A DNA stretch of 64,000 nt from Mangrovibrevibacter kandeliae (GCF_024519155.1 NZ_JANIFJ010000002.1:620001-684000), one strand, 5' to 3'. Positions 40,063-49,710 are shown, numbered from the stretch's first letter. The notes: a model not told the origin generated them from the sequence alone. Numbers and translations: made by a program.

Positions 40063-41096
40063 CCCCAGGGACCCCGGCGGGTCGAGGGGCCGGTGGGACG
40101 GGCCGGCGAACCGCCGGCGGTAGGCGGCGCAGGTCGCCGCCAGTCCGGGCGCGTCCGATTGGCCGTCGCCGACCAGGGGCCCTCGAAGGCGGGCTGCGGC
40201 ACCGCCTCGGCCGGTCCGGCCATCCGCGAGCCGGATGCCGCGCAGGCGGCCGTCGCCATCTCCTCCAGCGCCGCGATGCGGTTGCCGGTGTCTGGATGGG
40301 TGGAGAACAGGCTGTCCATGCCGCGGCCGGTGAGCGGGTTGACGATGAACATGTGCGCCGTCGCCGGATTGCGCTCGGCGTCGTAGTTCACCGTCCGCCC
40401 CGCGGCGCTGGCGATCTTGGCGAGCGCCGAAGCGAGCCACAGCGGGTTGCCGCAGATCTCGGCGCCGCGACGGTCGGCGGCATACTCCCGCGTCCGGCTG
40501 ATCGCCATCTGCACCAGCATGGCGGCGAACGGCGCGACGAGGAGCGCGACCAGCGTTCCGATGGCCCCGAACGGGTTGTTGTTGTCGCGATTGCCGCCCA
40601 GGCCGCCGAAGAAGAAGGCGAAGTTGCCGAGCATTGAGATCGCGCCCGCAAGCGTCGCGGTCAGCGTCATGGTCAGCGTGTCGCGATGTTCGACGTGGGC
40701 GAGCTCGTGCGCCATCACGCCGGCGACCTCCTCGGGCGTCAGCCGGCGCAGGAGGCCGGTGCTGGCGGCGACGGCGGCGTTGGCGGGGTTGCGCCCGGTG
40801 GCAAAGGCGTTCGGCTGGTCGCTGTCGATGACGAAGGTGCGCGGCATCGGCAGTCCGGCCGCATGTGACAGTTGGCGGACGATCCCGACCAACTCGGGCG
40901 CGCTGCCCTCGTCCACCTCGCGCGCCCCGTACATGCGCAGGACCAGCTTGTCGGCGTTCCAGTAGGAGAAGAAGTTCATGCCGGCGGCGATGACCAGGGC
41001 GATCAGCAGGCCGCCGCGGCCGCCGAGGAGGAAGCCGACGGCCATGAACAAGGCGGTCAGGAAGGCGATCAGCATCGCCGTCTTGATCAGGTTCAT
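40059..41096 (-). CDS. htpX: Membrane zinc metalloprotease HtpX
   Basis: An inner-membrane protease for misfolded membrane proteins. Two spans lie near residues 5-38 and another pair near 145-200. The zinc site is HELAHVEH (HExxH) near residue 130, and the third ligand lies in [14 protein letters not shown]. The 345-residue product carries a Pro/Arg-rich C-terminal extension of about 45 residues that most relatives lack. The ATG gives [18 protein letters not shown], the family N-terminus. It is divergent from the DUF1674 gene and overlaps rsmB. Confidence 0.95.
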   Translation of the reverse strand: MNLIKTAMLIAFLTALFMAVGFLLGGRGGLLIALVIAAGMNFFSYWNADKLVLRMYGAREVDEGSAPELVGIVRQLSHAAGLPMPRTFVIDSDQPNAFATGRNPANAAVAASTGLLRRLTPEEVAGVMAHELAHVEHRDTLTMTLTATLAGAISMLGNFAFFFGGLGGNRDNNNPFGAIGTLVALLVAPFAAMLVQMAISRTREYAADRRGAEICGNPLWLASALAKIASAAGRTVNYDAERNPATAHMFIVNPLTGRGMDSLFSTHPDTGNRIAALEEMATAACAASGSRMAGPAEAVPQPAFEGPWSATANRTRPDWRRPAPPTAGGSPARPTGPSTRRGPWG

Positions 41097-41254
41097 CGCG
41101 GGTCCGGTCCTCTCGTTGCGGCGGCCAGGCCGCTTCCGCGTCGAGATTTGGTGTTTCCGTGCCGCCGCTTCAATCCGGCGACGGACGACATAGCGCTTTC
41201 TCCTCGCCACGGCCCGCCTTATCTGAGGCGCAGAAGCGAGCCGCGGAGACGGGC

Positions 41255-41488
41255 ATGGAAGAGAGTGAGAACGGCGGCCACGCGGCTGGCGCGCCGGGGG
41301 CCGAAAGCCGGGGGGCGGACGGGCGCGCTCTCACTCCGGCCGCGCGCCGCGCCTTGGCGGAGGCCGAGGAGCGACGCCGGCGGTCACCGGGGGAAACCCA
41401 TCCGGTGCCGGAGGTCGACGGCCGCAAAGGGCCTGAACCGGTCCGCTACGGCGACTGGGAGAAGAACGGGATCATCTCCGACTTCTGA
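41255..41488 (+). CDS. DUF1674 protein (succinate dehydrogenase assembly factor 4-like)
   Basis: A 77-residue protein ending in the hallmark [19 protein letters not shown] of the DUF1674/SDHAF4 family. Mitochondrial SDHAF4 binds the flavinylated SDHA subunit during complex II assembly; the bacterial protein is assumed to act likewise. The first half is Ala/Glu/Arg-rich and probably disordered. The ATG with a GGAG site eight bases upstream is preferred over an earlier in-frame start. It is divergent from htpX, as commonly seen in alphaproteobacteria. Confidence 0.9.
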   Translation: MEESENGGHAAGAPGAESRGADGRALTPAARRALAEAEERRRRSPGETHPVPEVDGRKGPEPVRYGDWEKNGIISDF

Positions 41489-41698
41489 GCCGGAAGCGCG
41501 ACGTGTGCCGGCGCTGTCGCCTTACCGCGTAAATAATCTAGGGTTGTAGGATTTCCATCTGCTACCAGGCGCTTCGCTTGGGACCCCCGCGCCATTGATA
41601 TCGACGGCCGCAGCGTACCGCGCGTCGTAAGGCGCAATAAGCGTCGCCACGGAGCCCGGCCGGCCCGAGGTCTATAGGAAAATCGTCCTTTTCGGTTT

Positions 41699-42226
41699 AT
41701 GCTGTACCGCATGATGATTCGCTCGGCCGCTTCCCTCTCGATTTTAGGTTGTGCCATCGTGGCGCTCTTCGGCGTCGGGTTGAGCGCCCAGGCCGCCGAT
41801 GACGATCGGCTGGAGCGCATCCAGGGCCCGGTCGCCGCGCAGGTGGTCAAGGTCCGGGACGGCGACACCGTCGAGGTGGAGGCCTTCGTCTGGCCGCAGC
41901 AGACCGTGCACATCGCGGTGCGGCTGCGCGGGGTGGATGCGCCCGAGCTGCATGGCAAATGCGAGGCTGAAAAGGCCGCGGCACAGGTGGCCAAGCAGCG
42001 GCTCGCCGATCTCGTCGGCGATGGTGCCGTCCAGCTGACCGACATCTCGGGCGACAAGTATTTCGGCCGCGTCCTTGCCGACATCGGTCTGTCGGGCGGC
42101 GAGAGCTTCAACGCCCAGCTCCTGAAGGAAGGCCTCGTCGAGCGCTACGGCGGCGGCAAGCGGCGCGACTGGTGCGACCAGACGAGCGAGGCCGCGCCGA
42201 TGCCGTTGCCGCGCAAACGCAGCTGA
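41699..42226 (+). CDS. Secreted thermonuclease (SNase-like) family protein
   Basis: A 175-residue protein with a signal peptide over about residues 1-32 (ILGCAIVALFGVGLSAQAAD) and an OB-fold SNase domain. The active-site pattern of staphylococcal nuclease is visible: Arg, Asp and Glu in VRLRGVDAPELHG, and Arg in DKYFGRVLADI. KVRDGDTVEVE marks the calcium-binding Asp. It should cleave DNA and RNA in the periplasm or outside the cell. A second ATG five codons in is also possible. It is monocistronic and convergent with the peptide-binding protein gene. Confidence 0.9.
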   Translation: MLYRMMIRSAASLSILGCAIVALFGVGLSAQAADDDRLERIQGPVAAQVVKVRDGDTVEVEAFVWPQQTVHIAVRLRGVDAPELHGKCEAEKAAAQVAKQRLADLVGDGAVQLTDISGDKYFGRVLADIGLSGGESFNAQLLKEGLVERYGGGKRRDWCDQTSEAAPMPLPRKRS

Positions 42227-42444
42227 CGCTCTGCCAAGGCCCATCCAGAGGGTCTGCGCAATCGGCGCAGGCGTCGGTCGCTTTCGACGAGCGGCTGGCC
42301 GGTCACGATTGCGTCAGCCCGGCACCGGGAACCGCCTCTATACGGCGAGGCCCACGAGCACGGCGCCGGACGACGGCTGCAGGCGGCCTGTGACAGCATT
42401 CGCGATCCACCGCTTTGGCCGGCGATCGCATGGTTTATCAGACG

Positions 42445-42469
42445 TTAACGTCGTTAACGGATCGTTAAC
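42445..42469 (+). promoter_or_regulatory. CtrA-type binding site cluster
   Basis: TTAACGGATCGTTAAC (42454-42469) is an exact match to TTAA-N7-TTAAC, the binding consensus of the alphaproteobacterial cell-cycle regulator CtrA. A third TTAA lies nine bases upstream (42445-42448). No annotated gene starts downstream on either strand, so a small RNA or an unannotated small gene would be the target if the site is used. Confidence 0.55.
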
Positions 42470-42558
42470 CTTTTGCGTGCCATTCTCGGTTCGTCAAACG
42501 AGCGGCTTCCCGAAAACGACGCGGTCTCACAAGCGTCGGGGGAACGAGCACACAAGAC

Positions 42559-42590
42559 GGGCGTGGCAGTCGAGGGGTGATGCCACGCCC
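42559..42590 (+). other. Hairpin about 90 bases after the CtrA box
   Basis: Perfect 10-base arms GGGCGTGGCA and TGCCACGCCC with a 12-base loop. No T-run follows. It could be the 3' end or a structural element of a small RNA starting near the CtrA box. Confidence 0.4.
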
Positions 42591-42683
42591 GCATCCTCTC
42601 CAAATCATGATGGCGACGATGCGCCGAAGGCGCACGCACGAGGCCGGGTTTCGCCGGCCTGAAGCACGTCCGCGCCCTCGCCG

Positions 42684-44219
42684 TCAGTTCGCGCCGCCGA
42701 CCGTCACGCCCTGCAGGCGCACCAGCCCGTCCGGAAAGGGCGTGAAGCCCGTCACCGTGCTGCGTAGCGCATAGAGCGAGGTGTAGTGGTAGAGGACGAT
42801 GTGCGGCAGGTCGGTCAGGTAGATGTCGACCGCCTGGTCGTAGAGCGACTTGCGCTCCTTCTCGTCGGTGCTCTGACGCGCCTTGGAAAGGAGGGCGTCG
42901 AGATCCTTGTTGCAGTAGTGGCCCCAGTTGAGAAAGCCGTCGCAGGCCGCCCAGGGCGACACGTTCGCGTCGGGATCCGGCCGGCCGCTCCAGATCGCCA
43001 TCGTGGCCTGATAGTTGCCCTTGCTCGAGTCGGCGGCGAGCGTTGCGGACTCCACCGTCTGCAGCTTCACGTCGAAGCCGGCCTCGCCCGCCATTGCCTG
43101 GATCAGCTGCCCGACCTGCTGGGACACCGGGCTGTTGGCGACGGTGAGGGTGAAGGAGGGGCTGGGCGTCCCGGCCTCGGCGAGCAGCGCCTTGGCCTTC
43201 TCGACGTCGCGGGCCGGCACCGGATGGGCGTCGTCCCAGTAGGTGCTGCCCGGCATCTCGTGCTGGTTGCTCGGCTTGAACAGGTCCTCGTAGACGACCT
43301 GGTTCAGCGCCTCGCGATCGAGCGACAGTTCGAACGCCTGGCGCACCTTGGCCGACGTGCCCAGCGGATTGTCGGCCTGCGCCCCATTGGCGACGTTGAT
43401 CGACAGGAGGTCGTAGGCGATCGACGGCCCCTCCACGAAGGTGAGGTTGGCGTCGCCCTTCACGGCCGGGATGTCGGGTGCGGAGAGCCGCTCGATCATG
43501 TCGAGATCGCCCGAGCGCAGGTTGACGAGCCGAACGGTGTCGTCCGGGATCGGCAGGTAGCTCAGGTGGTCGATCGAGATCGCATCCTTGTCCCAGTAGT
43601 CGGCGAAGCGCTCGAGCTTGATGCTGTCCTGCGCCACCCGACTGACGAACGCGAAGGGGCCGGCACAGACGGGATGATCGCCGATCTTCTCGCCCGCGGC
43701 CTTCACCGCCTTCGGCGACATCATCATGCCCGCCCGGTCGGCGAGGACGCCGATCAGCGGCGCATAGGCCTCCGACAGATGCAGGCGCACCGTGGCGGGA
43801 TCGACGACCTCGACGCTGTCGACCGGCTTCAGCTCGCTCTTGCGCTTCGAGATCGGATCGCTGCGATAGCGCTCGAGGTTGAACTTCACCGCCTCGGCGT
43901 CCATCGACTCGCCGTCCTGGAACGTCACCCCGTCGCGCAGCGTGAGCGTCAGCGTCTTGCCGGCGTCCGACCAGTCCCACGCGGTTGCGAGCTGCGGCCG
44001 GAAGCCGCCGTCCTTCGTCGTGTCGATCAGCTTGTCGCAGAGTGCGGCGAAGACCATGCGGCCGGCGACCGAGGTTCCCTGCGCCGGATCGAGGACGTCG
44101 GGATCGGCCCGCAGCCCGATGCGCAGGTCGGCGGCATTGGCGGCGGTGCCGGCTGTGACGCCGCCGAGGAGTGCAAGAAGGCAGGAGGACAGAGCGGCGC
44201 GCTGCGCGATGGAGGCCAT
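42684..44219 (-). CDS. ABC transporter periplasmic peptide/nickel-type binding protein
   Basis: A 511-residue solute-binding protein of the DppA/OppA family (SBP_bac_5). A signal peptide spans about residues 1-28 (LLALLGGVTAGTAANAAD). The family pattern runs from LRIGLRADPDVLDPAQGTS through FEDGE-like TFQDGESMDAEAVKFNLERY to SLDREALNQVVYEDL and WSGRPDPDANVSPW. The cargo is probably a peptide or related small molecule. No permease or ATPase gene adjoins it, so it must share a transporter encoded elsewhere. A GGxxCC-type ribosome binding site (AAAGGAC) precedes the ATG. Confidence 0.9.
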   Translation of the reverse strand: MASIAQRAALSSCLLALLGGVTAGTAANAADLRIGLRADPDVLDPAQGTSVAGRMVFAALCDKLIDTTKDGGFRPQLATAWDWSDAGKTLTLTLRDGVTFQDGESMDAEAVKFNLERYRSDPISKRKSELKPVDSVEVVDPATVRLHLSEAYAPLIGVLADRAGMMMSPKAVKAAGEKIGDHPVCAGPFAFVSRVAQDSIKLERFADYWDKDAISIDHLSYLPIPDDTVRLVNLRSGDLDMIERLSAPDIPAVKGDANLTFVEGPSIAYDLLSINVANGAQADNPLGTSAKVRQAFELSLDREALNQVVYEDLFKPSNQHEMPGSTYWDDAHPVPARDVEKAKALLAEAGTPSPSFTLTVANSPVSQQVGQLIQAMAGEAGFDVKLQTVESATLAADSSKGNYQATMAIWSGRPDPDANVSPWAACDGFLNWGHYCNKDLDALLSKARQSTDEKERKSLYDQAVDIYLTDLPHIVLYHYTSLYALRSTVTGFTPFPDGLVRLQGVTVGGAN

Positions 44220-44404
44220 GACAGGTCCTTTCGAGGCGGGGCGGTACCCGACTGTTATAGGAAGCTGGCACAGCTGTGCGCAATGCGCAGGCCTGTAGAG
44301 ATATTGTGCACATGCTGCCGGGGCTGGGCAGCCTGTACGATACGGCGCTTGGGCGAAGGGAAACACGGCGGATACCGACCCTGCCGCTGCAGGGCCGGAT
44401 CGTC

Positions 44405-45721
44405 CTATCGGTACCAGAGCGCCAGTTCGGGGAAGATCAGGACGAGCGCCAACGCGAGGATCTGCAACCCGATGAAGGGCAGCAGCGACCTGAAGATCGT
44501 GCCGAGGCCGATGTCGGGCGGCGCCACGCTCTTCAGGTAGAAGGCGGCGGGTCCGAACGGCGGCGACAGGAACGACACCTGCATGTTCAGCGCGAACAGC
44601 ACGCCGAACCAGATCGGGTCGTAGCCGAGCGTCTTCACGATCGGCGCGAAGATCGGGATCGTCAACAGCGCGATGCCGACCCAGTCGAGGAACATGCCGA
44701 GGACACCGAGGATCAGCATCATCACGAGGATGACGACGATCGGCGTGTCGGAGACGCCGAGCAGCAGCTCCTTGATGAAGTTGATGCCGCCCATCAAGTT
44801 GTAGACGCCGATCAGCGCCGTGGCGCCGACGCCGATCCAGACGATCATGCCGCAGGTGCGCAGCGTCTGCATCGAGGCGTCCATCAGCATCTTCAGGCTG
44901 AACTCGCCGCGCACGAGCGTCGACAGGATGACTCCGACGACACCGATCGCCGACGCTTCGGTCACCGAGGCGATGCCGCCATAGATCGAGCCGAGCACGA
45001 AGACGACCACGATCAGCGGCAGGATGAGGCCCTTCAAGAGCCGCAGCTTCTCCTTCAGCGGCACCACCTCGTCCTGCGCCGGCACCGGCGCCTTGTGCGG
45101 CTGGATCAGGCCGGTGATCACCACATAGGCGGCGTAGAGCGCCGCGAGCATCAGGCCCGGGAGGAACGATGCGGTGAAGAGCTCGGAGATCGAGACGTTG
45201 GCCGACAGGCCGTAGATGATGAGCACGATGGAGGGCGGGATCATCGTGCCGAGCGCGCCGCCGGCGCAGACGATGCCGATCGCGAGGTGCTTGTCGTAGC
45301 CGAGGCGCAGCATCTGCGGCAGGGCCAGGAGGCCGAGCAGCACGATCTCGCCGCCGATGATGCCCGACATGGCGGCCAGGATCACCGCGACGATCAGCGT
45401 CTGCACGCCGAGGCCGCCGCGGATGCGGCCGGCGAACAGCCGCATCGCGTCGAACAGGTCGCGCGCGATCCCCGAGCGGTCGAGGATCGAGGCCATCAGC
45501 ACGAACATCGGCACGGAGACGAAGACGTACTGCATGATGAAGGAGTAGATGCGCGTCGTCACGATCGGCACGGCCATCGGGCCGAACCAGCCGAACGCGA
45601 AGGTCAGCGCGACGAGGATCGTCACGAAGGCGAGCGGCATGCCCGTGACGAGGAGCGCGAGCAGCATGGCGAACATCGCCACGCTGCCGCCGCCGATGCC
45701 GAGCGCCTGGAGGTCAAGCAT
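44405..45721 (-). CDS. dctM: TRAP transporter large permease (DctM type)
   Basis: A 438-residue inner-membrane protein with about twelve spans, the ion-coupled translocation subunit of a tripartite ATP-independent periplasmic transporter. Family patterns are VSVPMFVLMASILDRSGIA, GGEIVLLGLLALPQM, GALGTMIPPSIVLIIYG and TEASAIGVVGVI. The ATG overlaps the end of the small permease gene by eight bases. Together with the two upstream genes it forms a full TRAP system in the order binding protein, small permease, large permease. Confidence 0.93.
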   Translation of the reverse strand: MLDLQALGIGGGSVAMFAMLLALLVTGMPLAFVTILVALTFAFGWFGPMAVPIVTTRIYSFIMQYVFVSVPMFVLMASILDRSGIARDLFDAMRLFAGRIRGGLGVQTLIVAVILAAMSGIIGGEIVLLGLLALPQMLRLGYDKHLAIGIVCAGGALGTMIPPSIVLIIYGLSANVSISELFTASFLPGLMLAALYAAYVVITGLIQPHKAPVPAQDEVVPLKEKLRLLKGLILPLIVVVFVLGSIYGGIASVTEASAIGVVGVILSTLVRGEFSLKMLMDASMQTLRTCGMIVWIGVGATALIGVYNLMGGINFIKELLLGVSDTPIVVILVMMLILGVLGMFLDWVGIALLTIPIFAPIVKTLGYDPIWFGVLFALNMQVSFLSPPFGPAAFYLKSVAPPDIGLGTIFRSLLPFIGLQILALALVLIFPELALWYR

Positions 45722-46304
45722 CGTCGAAGCGTCCTTCGCCCACGGGGCCGTGATGGGCGTCGACCCCGGCATCGCGCCGCGCATGGCGCAGTGCCTGCAG
45801 CAGGAACTGCAGGCACATCAGGCAGAGCACGACGAACAGCACCGACTTCACGATCGCGGGCGTTGGCGGGTTCCAGGCGCTGCCGCTGGTCTCGAGGCGG
45901 AACTGGCCGCCCGGGGTGTAGAAGGCCTTGTAGGCGAGGCTCCAGGCCGCCCAGGCCATCATCGCGCAGGCCGCGGCGCCGACGAGGCTGATGACGACGT
46001 CGAGGATGCGGCGCACGCGCGGCGAGACGTGGTCGTAGAGAAGCACGACGCGAATGTGCCGGTCGGTGCCGAGGCAGTAGGCGCCGCCGAAGGCGAAGCA
46101 GAGCGCGGTCAGTGCCGTCGTCGTCTCGTGCACCCAGATCGTCGGTGCATCGAAGACGTAGCGCATCACGACTTCGTAGAAGCTGAAGGCGACGATCAGG
46201 AGGAAGGCGACGGCGAAGGGACGGCCGAGCGGCAGCAGCAGCGCCGAGAGGGGGTCCTGCGGGACGTCCCGCACCTCCTCGCGCGCCTCGGTTTCGAGAC
46301 TCAT
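45714..46304 (-). CDS. dctQ: TRAP transporter small permease (DctQ type)
   Basis: A 196-residue protein with four hydrophobic spans, typical of TRAP small membrane subunits: PFAVAFLLIVAFSFYEVVMR, VHETTTALTALCFAFGGAY, HIRVVLLYDHVSPRVRRILD and two more. The conserved FYEVVMRYVF and RHIRV segments fit DctQ. It stabilises the large permease and helps dock the binding protein. It overlaps dctM by eight bases and follows the binding-protein gene by 64 bases. Confidence 0.9.
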   Translation of the reverse strand: MSLETEAREEVRDVPQDPLSALLLPLGRPFAVAFLLIVAFSFYEVVMRYVFDAPTIWVHETTTALTALCFAFGGAYCLGTDRHIRVVLLYDHVSPRVRRILDVVISLVGAAACAMMAWAAWSLAYKAFYTPGGQFRLETSGSAWNPPTPAIVKSVLFVVLCLMCLQFLLQALRHARRDAGVDAHHGPVGEGRFDDA

Positions 46305-46368
46305 GACTGACTGATCCCCGTGCGGCGGCCGGACGGGGGTGCCCGGCCGCCTGTTCGTGTGGCGGCGC

Positions 46369-47382
46369 TTAGAGGCGGCCTTCCTTCTTCAGGTAGGCGG
46401 TCAACGTGTCATAGACCTTCTGGGCGTTCTCGGAACGCTCGGCATAGGTCTTCCACTGCTCCTGGCCGATCTGGCGGAACTTCTTCTTTTCTTCTTCCGA
46501 CCAGGAGTGGATCGTCACGTCGCCGCGCTGGCGCAGCTTCTCGGCGACCTCCTCGTCGCGCGAGCGGACGCGCTCGGCGAGGTGATCGGCGTACCACTTG
46601 ACCGAGTCGGTCAGCATCTGCCGGTCCTCGTCGGACATCGCGTCCCACTTGGCCTTGTTGATCGACACCTCGTTCAGCGGCAGCGAGTGGAAGCCCGGCC
46701 AGATCGGGTTCTTGGCGACGTCGTTGAGGCCCATCGAATCGTTGGTGGCGAGCGTCGTGGCGTCGGCCGCGTCGATCACGCCCTTGTCGAGCGAGGTGAA
46801 GACCTCCGACTGCGGCAGGTTCACCGGCGCGGCGCCGGCGGCGGCGAAGGCCGACTGCACCATGCCCTCCGGGGCGCGGATCTTGACGCCCTTGAGGTCG
46901 GCGACGCCGTCGATCGGGATCTTCGACGGAATGGCCTCGGCGGTCTGCGCGGCCGGGCCGATGAACTGGACGCCGTAGGGGTTGAGGATCTCGTTGTAGA
47001 GCTTCGTGCCGCCGCCGTCGTCGAAGAAGGCGCGCAGCTCTTCCGGCGTGGAGTAGGCGCCGACCGGATTGCCGATCAGGGCGAAGCCCGGGTCCTTGCC
47101 GGTGAAGTAGGAGCTGTCGGTGATGTGGCCGTCGAGGATGCCCGAGCCGACCGCGTCCAGCGTCTCGTTGTATTCGACGATCGAGCCGACCGGCAGCATC
47201 TCGACGTTGATGCGTCCGTTCGAGACCTCGCTGAGGTGCTTGGCCCACTCCTGCTGCACGCCGAAGGAGACGGTGCCGGAGTTGTCGCTCGACTGGAACT
47301 TGAGGTCGAAGGTCTCCTGCGCATAGGCCGCCGTCGACAAGAGACCGGCCGCGAGCGTCGCGGCCAGAAGCCGTGTGATCAT
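46369..47382 (-). CDS. dctP: TRAP transporter substrate-binding protein (DctP type)
   Basis: A 337-residue periplasmic protein with a signal peptide (LLAATLAAGLLSTAAYAQ, cleaved near residue 22). The DctP pattern is seen in GVQQEWAKHLSEVSNGRINV, GSIVEYNETLDAVGSGILDG, KIRAPEGMVQSAFAAAGAAP and LDKGVIDAADATT. The Arg in KIRAPEG normally pairs with a substrate carboxylate, so the cargo is probably an organic acid. The ATG has a GGGAGG site. The preceding lyase gene ends 194 bases upstream, so this may be a separate transcript of the same pathway. Confidence 0.93.
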   Translation of the reverse strand: MITRLLAATLAAGLLSTAAYAQETFDLKFQSSDNSGTVSFGVQQEWAKHLSEVSNGRINVEMLPVGSIVEYNETLDAVGSGILDGHITDSSYFTGKDPGFALIGNPVGAYSTPEELRAFFDDGGGTKLYNEILNPYGVQFIGPAAQTAEAIPSKIPIDGVADLKGVKIRAPEGMVQSAFAAAGAAPVNLPQSEVFTSLDKGVIDAADATTLATNDSMGLNDVAKNPIWPGFHSLPLNEVSINKAKWDAMSDEDRQMLTDSVKWYADHLAERVRSRDEEVAEKLRQRGDVTIHSWSEEEKKKFRQIGQEQWKTYAERSENAQKVYDTLTAYLKKEGRL

Positions 47383-47576
47383 GATGTTCCTCCCATCGTG
47401 TCTGCCGGAGCGGACGGGCCGCCCTCGAGGCTGTGGCGGATCTCCCAACCCGCATGCGGCGCACGCTGTCACGAAGCGCGCAGGAAGATCAAGGCTGACA
47501 TGGGAGAAAGGTGGCGCCGGCGGCGTTATCCAGAGGCGGGAGGGCGCGTTGCCGGCAAAAGCGCCGGCTGGACGGC

Positions 47577-48950
47577 TCAGTCGACCGTGCCGCCGGCGAG
47601 GACGCCGAAGGCGCGGCCCGCCATCTCGCGGGCAAGGCCGGCGCTCAGCCCGACATAGCCGGCCGGGTCGAGCGACGCGTGGATCGTGGCCGCGGGAACG
47701 CCGGCGACGTCCGGTGACGCGAGGATCGTGTTGGCCAGCGGCCTGCCGTCCGCCACCGCCTCGGCGACGGCGTGGTGCACGAGGTCGTGCGCCCGCGTCC
47801 GCCCGATCGTCGGGGCGAGGGCCATCATCAGGTTTTCCGAGGCGAGCAGCGGGCCATTGATCGCGACGTTTGCGGCCATCCGCGCCGGATCGAGGTCCAG
47901 TTCATCGAGGAGTGCGGCGAAGCGGTCGAGCAGCTCGAAGCCGAGCGGGCAGGCCTCGCCGGCGAGCGCTCCGATCATCAGGTTGTTGGCGCCGTCGCCC
48001 TCGAACCCCGGCTGCATCGCCTCCAGCGCGAGGGGCACCTGGGCGCGCACCCTGGCGGCCAGCGCGAGGACGCGCACGACGCTCTTCGGGTTGACCTTGT
48101 GCGGCATCGTGCTCGAGCCGACGACGTCGGCGTCCAGCGCCTCGGCCGCCTCGCCGAACTCGTCGGCCATCATGGTGTAGAGGTCGCGGGCGATCTTCGA
48201 CACCGTACCGCTGACGAGCGCGAGCAGCAGGGCGTACTCGGCCGTGCAGTCGAGCGCGGCGCGCGAGGGAACGGTGTAGTGGCCGAGGCTAAGCCGGGCA
48301 GCGAGCCGCCGGTTCAGCTCCGGGCCGGCCGCACCGACGGCGTGCATTGCGCCGACCGCGCCGCCCCACTGCGCCCGGAACACCCGCGGCGCGGCCTCGG
48401 CGAAGCGGTCGCGGTGGCGCAGCCACTCCTCGATCCAGCCGGCGGCCTTGAAGCCGAAGGTGATCGGCAGCGCATGGCGCAGGTTGGTGCGCGCCACCGT
48501 CAGCGTCTCCGCATGGGTCTCGGCGAGAGAGGCGAGCTGCCGAAGAACGGCATCGAAGCGGGCCATCAGGCCGGCATGGGCACGCTGCATCTGCAGCGCA
48601 AGGCCGGTCTGCATGACGTTCTGCGTGGTCGCGCCCCAGTGGACATAGCCGCCGGCATCGCCCGCGCAGGCGGCGGCCAGCAGCCGCACCAGCGAGACGA
48701 CCGGCGCGCGGGTGCGCTCGATGTCGGCGGCGAGCGCGGCTTCGCCGAGGATGTCGAGTTCGGCGTTGGCGCAAATCTCGGCCGCCGCCGCCGCCGGAAC
48801 GATGCCGAGCTCGGCCTGCGTCTCGGCGAGCGCCGCCTCCACCTCGAGCCAGGAGCTCCAGAGCGCGCGGCGCGAGAACAGCGCCGTCACCTCGGCCAGG
48901 GTGAGGCTCGCCGCCGCGGAGGCGGCCGGCTGCTCATTCGGGTCCGTCAT
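47577..48950 (-). CDS. Fumarase/aspartase superfamily lyase (adenylosuccinate lyase/CMLE-like)
   Basis: A 457-residue all-helical homotetramer-type lyase. The superfamily signature GSSTMPHKVNPKS is intact, together with HWGATTQNVMQTG and RTNLRHALPITFG. These enzymes remove fumarate or a similar acid from N-succinyl-type substrates or open lactones. The purine enzyme PurB is not implied, as the gene sits in a transport operon: it follows the amino-acid ABC ATPase by 16 bases and precedes a TRAP system. An imported N-substituted amino acid is a reasonable substrate class; the exact one is unknown. Confidence 0.85.
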   Translation of the reverse strand: MTDPNEQPAASAAASLTLAEVTALFSRRALWSSWLEVEAALAETQAELGIVPAAAAAEICANAELDILGEAALAADIERTRAPVVSLVRLLAAACAGDAGGYVHWGATTQNVMQTGLALQMQRAHAGLMARFDAVLRQLASLAETHAETLTVARTNLRHALPITFGFKAAGWIEEWLRHRDRFAEAAPRVFRAQWGGAVGAMHAVGAAGPELNRRLAARLSLGHYTVPSRAALDCTAEYALLLALVSGTVSKIARDLYTMMADEFGEAAEALDADVVGSSTMPHKVNPKSVVRVLALAARVRAQVPLALEAMQPGFEGDGANNLMIGALAGEACPLGFELLDRFAALLDELDLDPARMAANVAINGPLLASENLMMALAPTIGRTRAHDLVHHAVAEAVADGRPLANTILASPDVAGVPAATIHASLDPAGYVGLSAGLAREMAGRAFGVLAGGTVD

Positions 48951-48966
48951 GAAGGGCCGCCTTTCT

Positions 48967-49710
48967 TCACAGAACCTGGTCGAGGAAGTGCGTCAGGCGC
49001 GGGCTCTCCGGCGCGTCGAACAGCCGGTCGGGCGGCCCGTGCTCGACGATGCGGCCCTGGTCCATGAACACGACCTGCCCTGCCACCTCGCGCGCGAAGC
49101 GCATCTCGTGGGTGACCACCAGCATGGTGATGCCGGAGGCGGCGAGATCGCGCATGACGCCGAGGATGCCCTTCACGAGCTCGGGATCGAGCGCCGAGGT
49201 CGCCTCGTCGAACAGCATCACCTCCGGCTTCATCGCCAGCGCCCGGGCGATCGCGACCCGCTGCTGCTGGCCGCCGGAGAGGGCGGAGGGGCGCCGCCGC
49301 TCGAAGCCCTTGAGGCCGACCGCGTCGAGCTGTTCGAGCGCCAGCGCCTCGGCCTCCGGTCGCTTCATCCGGCGGACCTTGCGCAGCGCCAGCGTGACGT
49401 TGTCGAGGACGCTGAGATGGCTGAACAGGTTGAAGTGCTGGAACACCATGCCGATGCGGGTGCGCAGCGCGTCGAGATCGGTCGACGGCGCGGTGATCTC
49501 GGTGCCTTCGACGAAGATCTTGCCGCGCTGCGGGCGCTCGAGCAGGTTGGTGCAGCGCAGCAGCGTCGATTTGCCGGAGCCGGAGGGCCCGATGATGCAG
49601 GTCGTCAGGCCGCGCGGGATGTCGAGCGTGATGTCGTGCAGCACCTGGTGCGCGCCGAAGAACTTGTCGACCGCCTCGAAGCGGACGCCGGGGACGTGGG
49701 GCTCGCGCAT
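48967..49710 (-). CDS. Polar amino-acid ABC transporter ATP-binding protein
   Basis: A 247-residue ATPase of the GlnQ/HisP family. Walker A is [13 protein letters not shown] near residue 42, followed by the Q-loop VFQHFNLF, the signature [15 protein letters not shown], Walker [15 protein letters not shown] and the switch His in [10 protein letters not shown]. The start overlaps the permease stop by one base (TGATG). It energises the adjacent single permease. Its product and the lyase are likely co-translated. Confidence 0.94.
   Translation of the reverse strand: MREPHVPGVRFEAVDKFFGAHQVLHDITLDIPRGLTTCIIGPSGSGKSTLLRCTNLLERPQRGKIFVEGTEITAPSTDLDALRTRIGMVFQHFNLFSHLSVLDNVTLALRKVRRMKRPEAEALALEQLDAVGLKGFERRRPSALSGGQQQRVAIARALAMKPEVMLFDEATSALDPELVKGILGVMRDLAASGITMLVVTHEMRFAREVAGQVVFMDQGRIVEHGPPDRLFDAPESPRLTHFLDQVL

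Larger units (their letters stand above)
42227..42683. other. Convergent intergenic region with CtrA-type box and hairpin
   Basis: The 457 bases lie between two genes pointing at each other, so no coding-gene promoter is expected. Yet they hold three GTTAAC words (see 42445-42469) and a 10-bp hairpin at 42559-42590. Another hairpin (AGGCCGG/CCGGCCT, 42641-42660) near the right edge may end the peptide-binding protein transcript. A 65-codon plus-strand frame (42577-42774) is basic and Pro/Arg-rich and looks like chance. Confidence 0.5.

Noticed and set aside
42577-42774. 65-codon plus-strand frame after the CtrA box as a small gene
   Set aside because: Basic, Pro/Arg-rich sequence that runs into the peptide-binding protein gene on the other strand, without a start signal.
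47577-48950. Calling the lyase purB
   Set aside because: It shares the superfamily signature, but its context is a transport operon, and the sequence pattern fits the broader adenylosuccinate lyase/cycloisomerase-like group.
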